Translations under genes and position numbers: made by a program
Assembly (NCBI RefSeq): GCF_032163395.1
Contig: NZ_CP119968.1
Location: forward strand, 4,490,001 to 4,554,000
Direction: 5' to 3'
Source of the DNA: Gloeocapsopsis dulcis
Lineage (GTDB): Bacteria; Cyanobacteriota; Cyanobacteriia; Cyanobacteriales; Chroococcidiopsidaceae
DNA: 64,000 nucleotides
Notes under the pieces: generated by a model
What the model was told of the DNA's origin: nothing
The model's database searches: none
Seen by the model: only the letters and a program-made list of their open reading frames with translations
In this document: one piece after another, positions 45,672 through 55,276 of the stretch
How the letters are laid out: the number at the start of each line of letters is the position of its first letter
Numbering within the stretch: the first letter of the stretch is position 1

Positions 45672-46996
45672 TACTGAGTACAAATCTCGATTAGTTCTTC
45701 TACTCCCCGGATTGGTACTACCGGTGTTTCCAGTTTACTAGCTAATTCTGCAATCGTCATGTCATCTAAAAAACACGTATCCCCCTGTTTCAACATCATC
45801 GATGGCAGTAAGATTTTTTCGCCTAAATCTTTATGCTGCAAACCTTGTAATAAATCTTGACCTGTAAGCAATCCAGTTACAGTGATACTTTGCCCCCAAT
45901 AATTGCTACATAAAGCAACCATATTTACCCGTAAACCTATCACTCGATTAAGTCGCTGTAAAATTGGTTGAAAAGCATGTTCTACTGCATTACCAACAAC
46001 CCAAGTAACGCTGCGTGGAGAAGAAATGCTTGCAGGAAGATTTTGGGAAGCGATCGCAAATTCTTTCAAGAAAGCCCGAATCGAACCGACACCATTGTCA
46101 ATTTGGGGATAGTCTTCGTAGTGCGACTCAGGCGGAAGATCTGCTTGGGCAATTAAAAACCACTCATCAGCTAACCAAGCAAAGGTAGAACCAAATGTGG
46201 CGCGAAACTTGTCTTGAAGCGATCGCACTTGGGCAATGACTTCTTGTGCCTTAGCTTGAGTCACTGGAATGAGTTCATCTTCTGAGGGGCGAAATCGTGT
46301 TAACCCGACAGGAACAACCGCAACAGAAGCAACGGCGGGTGTTTCTCCTTGATGAAACTTGGCGAGATCGAGTAGCGTTCTTTCGAGGTGAACGCCATCA
46401 TTAATTCCTGGACACACGACAACTTGGGCGTGAATTTGTAGCCGTCGTTGTTGAAACCACTCAATGTGTTGTAAGATTTGTCCGGCACGCGGATTTTTTA
46501 ACAGCCGAACTCTAATTTCAGGTTCAGTTGCGTGAACGGAAACGTATAATGGCGATAATCTTAACTGTTCAATGCGTTCCCATTCTTTTGGTGGCAAATT
46601 AGTTAAAGTTAAATACGAGCCGTATAAAAAGCTCAGACGGTAGTCGTCGTCTTTAAGATACAAACTTTGCCTTTTACCAGGTGGCTGCTGATCGATAAAG
46701 CAAAATGGACAGCGGTTATTGCACTGAATCAAATTATCGAATAAGGCGGTTTCAAACTCTAACCCCAGGTCATCATCGTAATCTTTTTCGATTTCAATTT
46801 GATGATTTCTGCCAGCAGCATCGAGAACTTCGAGTTCCAGTACTTCATCTGCACACAAAAATTGATAGTCGATTAGATCGCGGGGACAACTACCATTGAT
46901 CGTCACAATTGCATCGCCAGGTTCAAATCCAATTTCTGCGGCGATCGATTCAGGAAGAACTTTAGTAATTTTAGCAGGGCGGATAGCGTGACTCAT
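45671..46996 (-). CDS. PDZ/radical-SAM-type cyanobacterial protein (TIGR03279, DUF512)
   Basis: 441 residues. An N-terminal PDZ-like domain (PAKITKVLPESIAAEIGFEP) precedes a cysteine motif CNNRCPFCFIDQQPPGKR of radical-SAM type and a C-terminal DUF512 domain (GLTRFRPSEDELIPVTQ). I recognise it as the family annotated as a putative FeS-containing cyanobacterial oxidoreductase (TIGR03279). The reaction is unknown. It is the first gene of a pair: its TAA stop shares a base with the ATG of the GHL10 gene. Confidence 0.88.
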   Translation of the reverse strand: MSHAIRPAKITKVLPESIAAEIGFEPGDAIVTINGSCPRDLIDYQFLCADEVLELEVLDAAGRNHQIEIEKDYDDDLGLEFETALFDNLIQCNNRCPFCFIDQQPPGKRQSLYLKDDDYRLSFLYGSYLTLTNLPPKEWERIEQLRLSPLYVSVHATEPEIRVRLLKNPRAGQILQHIEWFQQRRLQIHAQVVVCPGINDGVHLERTLLDLAKFHQGETPAVASVAVVPVGLTRFRPSEDELIPVTQAKAQEVIAQVRSLQDKFRATFGSTFAWLADEWFLIAQADLPPESHYEDYPQIDNGVGSIRAFLKEFAIASQNLPASISSPRSVTWVVGNAVEHAFQPILQRLNRVIGLRVNMVALCSNYWGQSITVTGLLTGQDLLQGLQHKDLGEKILLPSMMLKQGDTCFLDDMTIAELASKLETPVVPIRGVEELIEICTQ

Positions 46997-47015
46997 AGAC
47001 TAGAAATGCAGGCTA

Positions 47016-47987
47016 CTAGGTATTTTGTAGTAGTCCCGTGCTAAGGGCAGCGAGAATTGCTATTCCAAATGCTAACCTATACACGACAAAGACCCAGGTG
47101 TTATGAGTTTGCAGAAACCGTAACAACCAGGCGATCGCTGCATAAGAAAACACTGCAGCAGAAATAGTACCAACAATCAAAGGCGTGACGCCAGTGTTTC
47201 CTAATCCTATCTCAATTGCACCTTTCAGTTCTACTAAGCCTGCTAGGGTAATTGCGGGAATACCCAATAAAAAAGAAAATCGGGCAGCCGGTGCGCGATC
47301 TAATCCTGTAAACATTGCTGCTGTAAGTGTAGAACCCGAACGAGAAACTCCAGGAATTAATGCTAAAGCTTGGGCTAATCCTACCCAAATACTATCTTGA
47401 AGTTTTAAGCTATCTAAATCGCGCTTGCGTCTTCCTACTTGCTCAGCAAGTCCCAATAACAAGGATAATCCAATTGAAGTAAAAGCAATGACTTGCAAAC
47501 TCCGCATCGGTGAGTTATCAAAATCCGGTATGAAAAATTTGATCAGTAATCCAAAAAAAACAATGGGAATCGTACCTAAGACAATTCCCAACCCTAGACG
47601 AAAGTCATAGGAACTATAGTTTTTAGTCGCGATCGCTTTCAATATTCCTGCGGTAATTTGCTTTAAATCGCTCCAAAAATACCACAACACTGCCCCAATA
47701 CTACCCAACTGAATGATTGCTGCATAAGCTACACCTGGATCGCCCCATCCTAAAACCACTGGTACTACTTTAAGATGTGCTGTGCTACTGATCGGCAAGA
47801 ACTCGGTTATCCCTTGTACCATACCGAGAAAAATGCTTTGAAACACATCTATGTGTTGAATTTGTTGAGTGCTTGCAACTATCTCTGAAGTCGGTTGGCT
47901 GAACACTTTGCTTGGTATGGTAACAACCGCAAATGCAGCTATACCTGTGCTTGTGCGTTTAAACCAGCGAGGTAGGGATAATGCCAT
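47016..47987 (-). CDS. uppP: Undecaprenyl-diphosphatase
   Basis: 323 residues from the ATG at 47987; an open extension to 48029 is not conserved. UppP (BacA) recycles the undecaprenyl pyrophosphate carrier used in cell-wall synthesis. The active-site segments are QGITEFLPISSTAHLKV and IPGVSRSGSTL, within about eight membrane helices. An N-terminal extension with its own hydrophobic stretch (TGIAAFAVVTIPSKVFSQ) precedes the family core and looks like a signal peptide or an extra helix. It lies 19 bases upstream of the TIGR03279 gene on the same strand. Confidence 0.93.
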   Translation of the reverse strand: MALSLPRWFKRTSTGIAAFAVVTIPSKVFSQPTSEIVASTQQIQHIDVFQSIFLGMVQGITEFLPISSTAHLKVVPVVLGWGDPGVAYAAIIQLGSIGAVLWYFWSDLKQITAGILKAIATKNYSSYDFRLGLGIVLGTIPIVFFGLLIKFFIPDFDNSPMRSLQVIAFTSIGLSLLLGLAEQVGRRKRDLDSLKLQDSIWVGLAQALALIPGVSRSGSTLTAAMFTGLDRAPAARFSFLLGIPAITLAGLVELKGAIEIGLGNTGVTPLIVGTISAAVFSYAAIAWLLRFLQTHNTWVFVVYRLAFGIAILAALSTGLLQNT

Positions 47988-48061
47988 GTTTCTGTTTCTA
48001 TACCAATGTCTTGTACAGCATAGCGGCAAATACCTATCTGAGCTAGATCTACTGGTTGTCT

Positions 48062-48090
48062 TTAAGAAATTCTTACTTTTAGATTATAAT
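48062..48090 (+). promoter_or_regulatory. Possible sigma-70-type promoter upstream of the DUF3120 gene
   Basis: TTAAGA (48062-48067), 17 bases, then a perfect TATAAT (48085-48090). The -35 matches at four of six positions. A CCCCCTGGGGGG tract follows at 48098-48109 in otherwise AT-rich DNA. Confidence 0.4.
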
Positions 48091-48167
48091 AAATATGCCC
48101 CCTGGGGGGATCAATGTTAGAATAAACTTTAATAAGATTAAGTTAAGTAAAGAATCATAACAAATCA

Positions 48168-48857
48168 TTGGTTAATCATACATCGTCCTCATACTCAGCT
48201 TCAGTTCCCACAGAAATTGGTTCGCGCCAAGCATGGTTAGTCTTTGCGGCTGCTGTGTTTCTAGTATCCGTACCAGTATTTATTGAAGCACCCCTTGTGC
48301 GATCGCTACCGAGTTTAAGTCTAGCTCTCACAGGTGGATGGATTGCCCTAAGCTTATTTTTGATGTCACGTCCAACAACTCATTTCTGGGGCGATCTTTT
48401 ATTCGGATTTAGCTGGAGTTGGCTAGCAGGTTCGTTGTACTGGGGCTGGCTGCGTTGGGAGCCTTTGTTGCATTTACCCGTCGAAGCGATCGCATTGCCA
48501 TTTGCCATTCTTTGTATCCGACGCAACTGGGGGCTAGTAGGTAGCTTTTTCTACCTTGGCTCTTTATTTGGCACTGTAGTGACAGATATCTACTTTTACT
48601 TAGTTGATTTAATTCCTTATTGGCGACAGTTAATGCAGATAGAACCAGTACTAGCTGCACCGATCTTACAAAGTGCTTTAGCGCAAGTTTATACCCCTTG
48701 GGGGCAGTTGTGGGCATTTATCTTAGCAAGTGTTCTCCTAACAGTTGGTATCTTGCCATTAATTAAGAAAGAACTGCATTTTTGGGCATTTAGCGGTGCT
48801 GTTTTAAGTACGATTTTGGTAGATATTCTCTTTTGGTTGGCTGCACTTGCGGCTTAA
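48168..48857 (+). CDS. DUF3120 membrane protein
   Basis: 229 residues with about six transmembrane helices (e.g. AWLVFAAAVFLVSVPVFIEA, GQLWAFILASVLLTVGILPL). I recognise the family as DUF3120, known from cyanobacteria and without function. No ATG is available near the N-terminus, and the TTG at 48168 is the likely start. It lies 158 bases upstream of psbU on the same strand, so a thylakoid or photosynthesis-related role is plausible but only by context. Confidence 0.82.
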   Translation: MVNHTSSSYSASVPTEIGSRQAWLVFAAAVFLVSVPVFIEAPLVRSLPSLSLALTGGWIALSLFLMSRPTTHFWGDLLFGFSWSWLAGSLYWGWLRWEPLLHLPVEAIALPFAILCIRRNWGLVGSFFYLGSLFGTVVTDIYFYLVDLIPYWRQLMQIEPVLAAPILQSALAQVYTPWGQLWAFILASVLLTVGILPLIKKELHFWAFSGAVLSTILVDILFWLAALAA

Positions 48858-49015
48858 CCCATTGATGGAATAATTTTGGAAAAGCTGTGTAAAAAGTTAA
48901 ACTCTAACCTCTCAAGTTATCAAGATCTCCTTAATCCATGCAACAAGTGATAGCTTCGGGATCAATAAAGCTATATATTAGTTTCTAAAGCCTGCTGTGT
49001 GTTGATTTCAGATTG

Positions 49016-49471
49016 ATGGAAAGAGGTAGAAAAATCGTGAAACGATTAATACGTGTATTGACAATTTTGTTTTTAATAGTAGGATGCATGGGATGGTTTG
49101 GTGTACCTCAACAAGCTATTGCTGCTGATTTAAGTGGTGTTACCCTACGCCCAGTAACAGTTGTGGGAGTTGAAGGAGTACGCAGAAACCGAGCAGATGA
49201 TAAGCTAGCGACAGAATTTGGTAAAAAAATTGATTTAAACAATACCAATGTCCGAGCATTTCAACGGTATCCAGGAATGTATCCCAACCTAGCCAAGCAA
49301 ATTATCAAGCATGCTCCTTATGAAAATGTTGAGGATGTCTTGGATATTGAGGGATTGAGCGATCGCCAAAAAGAACTCTTGCAAGCGAATCTGGAAAAAT
49401 TTACAGTAACAGAACCAGAAGCAGCTTTTGTAGAGGGCGACGATCGTGTCAACAATGGCATCTACCGCTAA
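49016..49471 (+). CDS. psbU: Photosystem II 12 kDa extrinsic protein
   Basis: 151 residues including a lumen-targeting signal peptide ([20 protein letters not shown] ... QAIAA). The mature protein has the PsbU helix-hairpin-helix core ([20 protein letters not shown] and [20 protein letters not shown]). PsbU stabilises the oxygen-evolving cluster on the lumenal face of photosystem II. The ATG at 49016 has no clear ribosome binding site; a GTG at 49037 (VKRLIRVLT) follows AGAGGT and may be the real start. Confidence 0.95.
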   Translation: MERGRKIVKRLIRVLTILFLIVGCMGWFGVPQQAIAADLSGVTLRPVTVVGVEGVRRNRADDKLATEFGKKIDLNNTNVRAFQRYPGMYPNLAKQIIKHAPYENVEDVLDIEGLSDRQKELLQANLEKFTVTEPEAAFVEGDDRVNNGIYR

Positions 49472-49496
49472 CCTCTAAAATACGTTCTGCGAACAA

Positions 49497-49526
49497 CCCA
49501 CTCCACTAGGAGTGGGCTATTTTTAT
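49497..49526 (+). terminator. Rho-independent terminator of psbU
   Basis: Perfect 8-base stem CCCACTCC, loop ACTA, GGAGTGGG, followed by CTATTTTTAT, 25 bases after the psbU stop. This is the clearest terminator in the window and separates psbU from nadB. Confidence 0.85.
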
Positions 49527-49572
49527 AAAAAATGACGTTTGTTGTCATCCACTCAGCTAAAATTTTATTGCC

Positions 49573-51237
49573 TTGTCTCAAATCAATTTTCCAACTCAAT
49601 TTGATGTCATAGTTGTAGGTGCTGGTGCTGCAGGACTTTACACAACACTGTGTTTGCCAGAAAATCTTCAAGTTGGCTTGATTACTAAGGATACTGTATC
49701 TCTTTCTGCTAGTGATTGGGCACAAGGCGGAATTGCAGCGGCGATCGCGCCGGATGATTCTCCGTTACTGCATATTGAAGACACTTTACAAGCAGGTGCA
49801 GGATTATGCGATCGCTCCTCGGTAGAATTTATGGCAAAGATGGCACCGAGTTGCATCCAATCTTTAGTCAAACTGGGAGTTGCATTTGATCGCCGCGATC
49901 GCGACTTAGCTTTAACTTTAGAAGCTGCGCATTCTCGACGTCGCGTACTTCATGCTGCTGATACAACAGGTAGAGAGGTGACAACAACACTCACAGCGCA
50001 AGTGTTGCAGCGCCAAAATATTCAAGTGATCCAGCAAGCATATGCTTTGAATTTGTGGCTATCTCAGGAACATTGTCAAGGAATTTGTTTACTTTATCAA
50101 GGTCGTATTAGCTGGGTAAAAGCAAAAGCTGTGGTTCTGGCAACCGGAGGTGGTGGACAAGTTTTTGCCCAAACAACGAACCCCGCAATTAGTACTGGAG
50201 ATGGAGTAGCGATCGCTTGGCGGGCTGGCGCTTTACTACGAGATTTGGAATTTGTGCAATTTCATCCTACCGCTTTGACAAAAGCTGGTGCACCCCGCTT
50301 TTTGATTAGTGAAGCAGTACGCGGAGAAGGTGCGCACCTAATTGATGTACAAGGATATCGCTTTGCCTTTGATTACCATCCTGCCGGAGAATTAGCACCT
50401 AGGGATGTTGTCAGTCGTGCAATTTTTAATCACTTACAGCGTACTGCTGCCGATCCAGCAACTGCTCATGTCTGGTTAGATTTACGTCCGATACCAAAAG
50501 AGACAATTTTGCATCGTTTCCCGAATATTATTCAAGTATGTCAGCAGTGGGGAATTGATGTGTTTTCTGAACCCATTCCTGTGGCACCTGCAGCGCATTA
50601 TTGGATGGGTGGAATTGTGACAGATTTGCACAACCAAACTTCAATTCCCAGATTGTATGCTGTAGGTGAAACTGCAAGTACAGGAGTGCATGGCGCTAAT
50701 CGTTTAGCCAGTAATTCACTGCTCGAATGTATTGTCTTTGGCGCTCAGATGGCGTATTTGAATGATAAATTAGTCACTTCGATTGAGGACGATCGCTCTG
50801 CTCAGTCGAACATTGATATTCCATTATCTGAAAATGACTGGTTCCTTCAGCAACAACAATTAACAATGTGGCGTCAGGAATTACCGCGTCTAGTTTGGCA
50901 AAGTGCGGGAATTTGTCGTGAAGCAACTAGATTAGAAGATGCGATCGCTCAGATTGAAGCTTGGCAGAACAAATTTGCTACTTTACCTTTAAGTCTGTTT
51001 ATAAATCGTTTATCTGCAACACAGACAGCAATTGTTAATTCATCTAACGCTGAGCAGCAGTTGCGTTTGTGGGGGGAAACTCGTAACTTACTTGATGTTG
51101 CTTATCTTATTCTCAAAAGTGCGTCTTTTCGTACTGAAAGCCGTGGTGGGCATTATCGCCTCGATTACCCTCAAACCGATCCCGACTGGCAATTTCACAC
51201 CTTAATTAAACGAGATAAATGGTACAAAAGCGATTAG
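49573..51237 (+). CDS. nadB: L-aspartate oxidase
   Basis: 554-residue flavoprotein that oxidises L-aspartate to iminoaspartate, the first step of de novo NAD synthesis. FAD-binding motif VVGAGAAGLYTT; substrate-loop motifs QFHPTAL, RFLISEAVRGEGAHLID and the conserved GGIVTDLHNQTSIPRLYAVG and GANRLASNSLLE. The helical C-terminal domain is complete. The start is TTG at 49573 (MSQINFPTQFDVIVVG), the only codon in place; no good ribosome binding site is seen. It follows the psbU terminator, so it has its own promoter. Confidence 0.95.
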   Translation: MSQINFPTQFDVIVVGAGAAGLYTTLCLPENLQVGLITKDTVSLSASDWAQGGIAAAIAPDDSPLLHIEDTLQAGAGLCDRSSVEFMAKMAPSCIQSLVKLGVAFDRRDRDLALTLEAAHSRRRVLHAADTTGREVTTTLTAQVLQRQNIQVIQQAYALNLWLSQEHCQGICLLYQGRISWVKAKAVVLATGGGGQVFAQTTNPAISTGDGVAIAWRAGALLRDLEFVQFHPTALTKAGAPRFLISEAVRGEGAHLIDVQGYRFAFDYHPAGELAPRDVVSRAIFNHLQRTAADPATAHVWLDLRPIPKETILHRFPNIIQVCQQWGIDVFSEPIPVAPAAHYWMGGIVTDLHNQTSIPRLYAVGETASTGVHGANRLASNSLLECIVFGAQMAYLNDKLVTSIEDDRSAQSNIDIPLSENDWFLQQQQLTMWRQELPRLVWQSAGICREATRLEDAIAQIEAWQNKFATLPLSLFINRLSATQTAIVNSSNAEQQLRLWGETRNLLDVAYLILKSASFRTESRGGHYRLDYPQTDPDWQFHTLIKRDKWYKSD

Positions 51238-51283
51238 CTTGAGAAAAAGCTGAGAACTACAGTATTGTCCCCACCAGTCTATG

Positions 51284-51538
51284 CTACCTGGCTCCAGAAC
51301 CTTGAGTCCTAATAGGTGCACCTTTTGGAGGTGGAACAAAATTAAAATTTATTAGTGGGTTAGGATTAACAGTCGGTAATTTTAGCTCAGCAGCCAAAAC
51401 AACTGTCACTGATGGTACATACTTGAGCAATTTTGTGTTAAAAATAATACTTATGAAGTCATTTGCACTCATCATGTCAAATAACTGTAATCCGACAACA
51501 AGTGTGGCAATAGTTTTAATTTTGAGATGAGTCGCCAT
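51284..51538 (-). CDS. Hypothetical small protein with one hydrophobic helix
   Basis: 84 residues. An N-terminal hydrophobic segment (IATLVVGLQLFDMMSANDF) could be a signal or membrane anchor; the rest ends in PPPKGAPIRTQGSGAR. No ribosome binding site and no known family. The terminal QGSGAR resembles the repeat-derived tail of BtpA in this window (DQGSGIRS), so the 3' end may come from a dispersed repeat. Confidence 0.4.
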   Translation of the reverse strand: MATHLKIKTIATLVVGLQLFDMMSANDFISIIFNTKLLKYVPSVTVVLAAELKLPTVNPNPLINFNFVPPPKGAPIRTQGSGAR

Positions 51539-51927
51539 ACGTGCTACTGGATTGCTACCTAATTTAGTATTTCATACCTCTCCTAAAACTTCCGTACATT
51601 TACGTATTCGTCATAGTGAATTTACACAAGCTTAGAAAATCTTCAGTAAATCTACTAAACGAGCTTGGCGAATTTATTCGCAGCTAAGCACACTAAGTCC
51701 ACCAATTTAGAGTGGTGAAGTGTTGAGCTGAAGAGAGTGATGAGTGTTGAGTTATGTTCTTCAATTCAAAACTCAAAACTCAAAATTCATAACTCTTTAG
51801 GACTCAAAACTCAAAACTCTTTAGGACTCAAAACTTGGTTTGGGTAGCCCCGACTTCAGTCGCAGGGCATCTGTGATTCATGCAAGAAATCTACTGTGCG
51901 CACACATCTTGATCGAAAAAACTGAAT
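51539..51927. repeat. 390-bp repeat-filled spacer
   Basis: Contains the palindrome GCGAATTTATTCGC (51668-51681), identical in reverse to that at 26879. A GAGTGATGAGTGTTGAG/ACTCAAAACTC block spans about 51731-51838 (copy 4 of the family after pyrG). Two exact 20-base repeats AACTCTTTAGGACTCAAAAC lie at 51791-51810 and 51815-51834. A GTAGCCCCGACTTCAGTCGC unit begins at 51845. No gene seen. Confidence 0.7.
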
Positions 51928-54102
51928 CTAAGCAAATTTGTAGCAATTTTTACCCATCTGCTTTGCCTGATACATTGCTAGATCAGCTTGTTTCACTAAG
52001 GTTTCTTGGGTATTGCCATTGTAGGGATAAATGCTAATACCAATACTGGCAGTAACCGCGATTATCTGCCCATTCAGATCGAATTCCTGAGAGAGAGTCG
52101 TCAAGATTTTTTCAGCAACAGCAGCAGCATCATGTGCCTTAGCAATCCCAGGCAGAATGACAGTAAATTCGTCGCCACCGAGTCGAGAAACAATGTCGCT
52201 ACCACGCAGAGATAAAGTTAATCGTTGTGCTACTGTAACAAGTAAGAAATCGCCGCTGTCGTGTCCGAAAGTATCGTTGACTTGCTTGAACCCATCTAAG
52301 TCAATAAATAGCAAAGCTAACGATAAATTATTACTTTTTGCCCATGCTAAAGACTGATTGAGGTGGTCGTAAAATAGCTTACGATTAGGTAAACTTGTGA
52401 GTGAGTCGTGATAGGCAAGATAACGCAAACGGTCTTGCGAATGTTGTAATTCAGTGTTTGAGCGCAGAAGTTCCGCAGCAGTGCGCTTGAGTTCTTCTTC
52501 AATGCGCTTACGTTCTGTGATGTCGCGCATCACCCCAACTAAAAATAAATTTCCAGCCGCGTCTTTGTGCAGTGATTTTTTCGTAGCAACAAGATGAGTG
52601 ATGCCTCTAGAATCAGTGAGTTCTTCTTCGTTTTCTATGGCACTGCCACTAGCGAAAACAATCTTATCATTTTGCCAAGAAACATCGGCTTCATTTTGAG
52701 CAAGAAATTCATAGTCTGACTTTTCCAGCAATTCCTCAAGTGGATAACCAATAAATTGACAAAATGCATCGTTTAACACGATCCACTGATGTTGTTGATT
52801 TTTAACAAAAACAGGATCGGGAATTGTATTAATGACTTCTTGCAAAAATTCTTTAGAACGCTGTAACCCTTCTTGCTGATAGGCAATATAACTTGCGATC
52901 GCTACTGCACAACCATAAATACCCAGTAGTGGCGGAACGACAGGTATCCACCAACCATCAAGAAAAGCGACGTATGTAATACCAACAAGCAACACGCTTG
53001 TAATTGTAACACTCAAGATAAATTTAGCTGGTTTGCGCAAGCGCCAACTGAGCGATGCGCCAAGTAAAGTCCAAGCAAAAATCCATAAGCTTTCTGTTAC
53101 CTTTGACCAAACTTGGATGACTGGACGTCCCACGAGTGCCGCATCAAGAATTTGACTCACGACATTAGCTTGTAACTCTACACCAGCAATTGGTTGCGCT
53201 ACTGTTGTTAATAAACCACTACTGTAAGGAACGAAAAAAAAGTCTTTCAGACTAGGCGCTGTAGAACCAATCAAGACAATGCGATCGCGAAACACCTCAG
53301 CTGGTACTTTGTTCGTCAATACTTCAGTTAGCGATACTGTGCGAAAGCTGTTTTGGATATGGCGAAAATTGGAGATGATTTGATAGCCACCAGCGTCAGC
53401 TTGTGCGTAACCACCATCGTTGCGCTGAAAGCAGGGAAACACACTTTGACCAAGTTGCAAATAATTGGGATTTTGTGCTGGTTGGGGCGAAATTCCCTCA
53501 GATGCTAAGTAACCCAAAGCAAGCTTGAGAGCAAAACTTTCATGAGTTTTATTCTGTGTTGTCCAATAAAGTAAACTACGGCGCACTTTTCCATCAGCAT
53601 CAAGAATAACGTTATTAAAACCTACACGTTGCTGACTCAGAATCGGTGGAGGTAGCACTGCGGCGCTGTACTGATCTGCTAGTTTTTCAATACCAATCAG
53701 ATTGGGAATTGATCGGTATGTTTGCTGCAGGTGTTCGTGTCCAGGTTCTACTCGTAAATCTCGGTACAGATCTAAACCAATAATGCGGGGTTGGTGACGG
53801 TGCAATTGCTGTAATAGCTGGGCGATCGCTGTGTCTGGTAGCGGCCACTGCCCAATAAACTGAAGATCTGCTTCTTCAATAGCGACGATCGTAATTCGTT
53901 CGTCTACAGGTTCTGGTGGGCGGAGACGAAAAAATTGATCGAAAGCCGCCCACTCTAAAGATTGGATGACCCCAAAGTAACGTAATAACAGAAGACAACT
54001 AGCAATACTGAATGCTGTCAGCCACACCCGCCGACTATTGTGTGTGCGTTGTCTAAACAGCCTTTTTCTCAGCCCCTTGCTGTCATCTCCAGTTATGCCC
54101 AT
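51928..54102 (-). CDS. CHASE2-PAS-GGDEF diguanylate cyclase
   Basis: 724 residues. An N-terminal helix anchors a large extracytoplasmic CHASE2 domain (AAFDQFFRLRPPEPVDERIT ... RDRIVLIGSTAPSLKDFF), followed by three closely spaced membrane helices at about 330-395, a PAS domain (INTIPDPVFVKNQQHQWIVL) and a GGDEF domain from about residue 555. The active site is intact (SRLGGDEFTVILPG) and the product-inhibition I-site RGSD lies five residues upstream. It should make cyclic di-GMP in response to an outside signal. No EAL domain is fused. Single gene. Confidence 0.93.
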   Translation of the reverse strand: MGITGDDSKGLRKRLFRQRTHNSRRVWLTAFSIASCLLLLRYFGVIQSLEWAAFDQFFRLRPPEPVDERITIVAIEEADLQFIGQWPLPDTAIAQLLQQLHRHQPRIIGLDLYRDLRVEPGHEHLQQTYRSIPNLIGIEKLADQYSAAVLPPPILSQQRVGFNNVILDADGKVRRSLLYWTTQNKTHESFALKLALGYLASEGISPQPAQNPNYLQLGQSVFPCFQRNDGGYAQADAGGYQIISNFRHIQNSFRTVSLTEVLTNKVPAEVFRDRIVLIGSTAPSLKDFFFVPYSSGLLTTVAQPIAGVELQANVVSQILDAALVGRPVIQVWSKVTESLWIFAWTLLGASLSWRLRKPAKFILSVTITSVLLVGITYVAFLDGWWIPVVPPLLGIYGCAVAIASYIAYQQEGLQRSKEFLQEVINTIPDPVFVKNQQHQWIVLNDAFCQFIGYPLEELLEKSDYEFLAQNEADVSWQNDKIVFASGSAIENEEELTDSRGITHLVATKKSLHKDAAGNLFLVGVMRDITERKRIEEELKRTAAELLRSNTELQHSQDRLRYLAYHDSLTSLPNRKLFYDHLNQSLAWAKSNNLSLALLFIDLDGFKQVNDTFGHDSGDFLLVTVAQRLTLSLRGSDIVSRLGGDEFTVILPGIAKAHDAAAVAEKILTTLSQEFDLNGQIIAVTASIGISIYPYNGNTQETLVKQADLAMYQAKQMGKNCYKFA

Positions 54103-54224
54103 GCTTCAAAATGCCCAAGCTTCCCTATTGCTAGATTTCCCCATGAAGGCGAGGAATCAATACAAAGGCAAAAAGATTTTGCATAGATTAGGTTGAGAGA
54201 TCAGAAGCTAGATAAAGAGTAGTT

Positions 54225-55181
54225 TTAAGAGGGAGAGTATTGAAAATTCTGTGGACCTGTGTAATCAGAAAGTTCTGCTAACTCTTGTAAAGATCTTAAA
54301 CCTGGATACAACTGACCGTTAATTTCCCAGGTTGGGAAGCTTTGAATACCCGCAGCTTGACAAAGATCGGGACGTGCGTTTTGACCATCTGCAGCACACT
54401 CAATATGATTGATTTCGGCGTAGGCTTGTTGTCCAAAAAGCTGCTTTTGTTCGTGACAATGCGGACACCACCAAGCGACAAATTCTCTAGCACCAATTTG
54501 AGTTAAGTGACGCGCTAAAGCAATTTCGGCTTCTCCAGAGGTCGTAGTAATTTGCCAACCAACGCCTGGTGTCGGTGCTGTCGTTGGACTTAAACTCGCG
54601 CTTGATTGTCCTGGAGTTGTTGCTGTTGGCTGGTTGATTCCTGCGTAGATACCGAGAGTACCAATCAGGGTAATCATGCCAACAACAATCGCCGTAAAGA
54701 AAATTTGTCCAATGTCTTCCCACGCACGACCAACAATAGTAAGAACCAAAAGGCTAACTGAGAAGATTGCTGAGGCAATACAGTAAAGACAAGTTGCTTG
54801 AATTTGTGAAAAAAGCAGATACATTAAGTAGCCACTAAAGACCGTCATTGCGATCGCACCAGCCAATAGGAGCAACCAAGTCCAATTTTCTACCTGGGAA
54901 CGCAGTTCTTTCTTTCGTCCTGGACTGATACTCAAAGGTGCCAAAGCAAAGGCTGCCATACTGGCATAAGCCAAAAAGCCAAACAAGGCTAGTGGTAATC
55001 CAAAAACTGTCGCATAAGGGCTAGAAAGGACAAGATCGCAGTTACCCGCAGGGCAGGCAGTGGAACTTTGGGTAAATCTGACTATGGTCAAATACGCGGT
55101 AGTTAGTGCGCCTAACAGCGCGATCGCTGCAATTAGCGGACGGGACCATCGATGAATCCAGGGAATACGTCGGCGACTCAT
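54225..55181 (-). CDS. VKOR-thioredoxin fusion (disulfide-bond forming)
   Basis: 318 residues. The N-terminal vitamin K epoxide reductase domain has about five membrane helices, the loop cysteines in STACPAGNCDLVLSSPYATV and the quinone-site pair CLYC. A linker of Thr/Ser/Pro leads to a thioredoxin-like domain with WWCPHCHEQ and a second pair of cysteines (ECAADGQNARPDLCQA). Such fusions oxidise proteins in the periplasm or thylakoid lumen, doing the work of DsbA plus DsbB, and support photosystem II assembly in cyanobacteria. It lies 95 bases downstream of btpA on the same strand. Confidence 0.93.
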   Translation of the reverse strand: MSRRRIPWIHRWSRPLIAAIALLGALTTAYLTIVRFTQSSTACPAGNCDLVLSSPYATVFGLPLALFGFLAYASMAAFALAPLSISPGRKKELRSQVENWTWLLLLAGAIAMTVFSGYLMYLLFSQIQATCLYCIASAIFSVSLLVLTIVGRAWEDIGQIFFTAIVVGMITLIGTLGIYAGINQPTATTPGQSSASLSPTTAPTPGVGWQITTTSGEAEIALARHLTQIGAREFVAWWCPHCHEQKQLFGQQAYAEINHIECAADGQNARPDLCQAAGIQSFPTWEINGQLYPGLRSLQELAELSDYTGPQNFQYSPS

Positions 55182-55276
55182 GGCTAGTGGCTAGGGGTGA
55201 TATGTTTTCATCCTAAAACTGTTTTATTGCCTCAGTTTTATTTTGACAAGTTTAAATTAGTATTGTGTCACACTAT

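Noticed and set aside
51791-51834. Two 20-base direct repeats considered as a minimal CRISPR
   Set aside because: Only two units with a four-base gap, and they belong to the ACTCAAAACTC repeat family; no cas genes.
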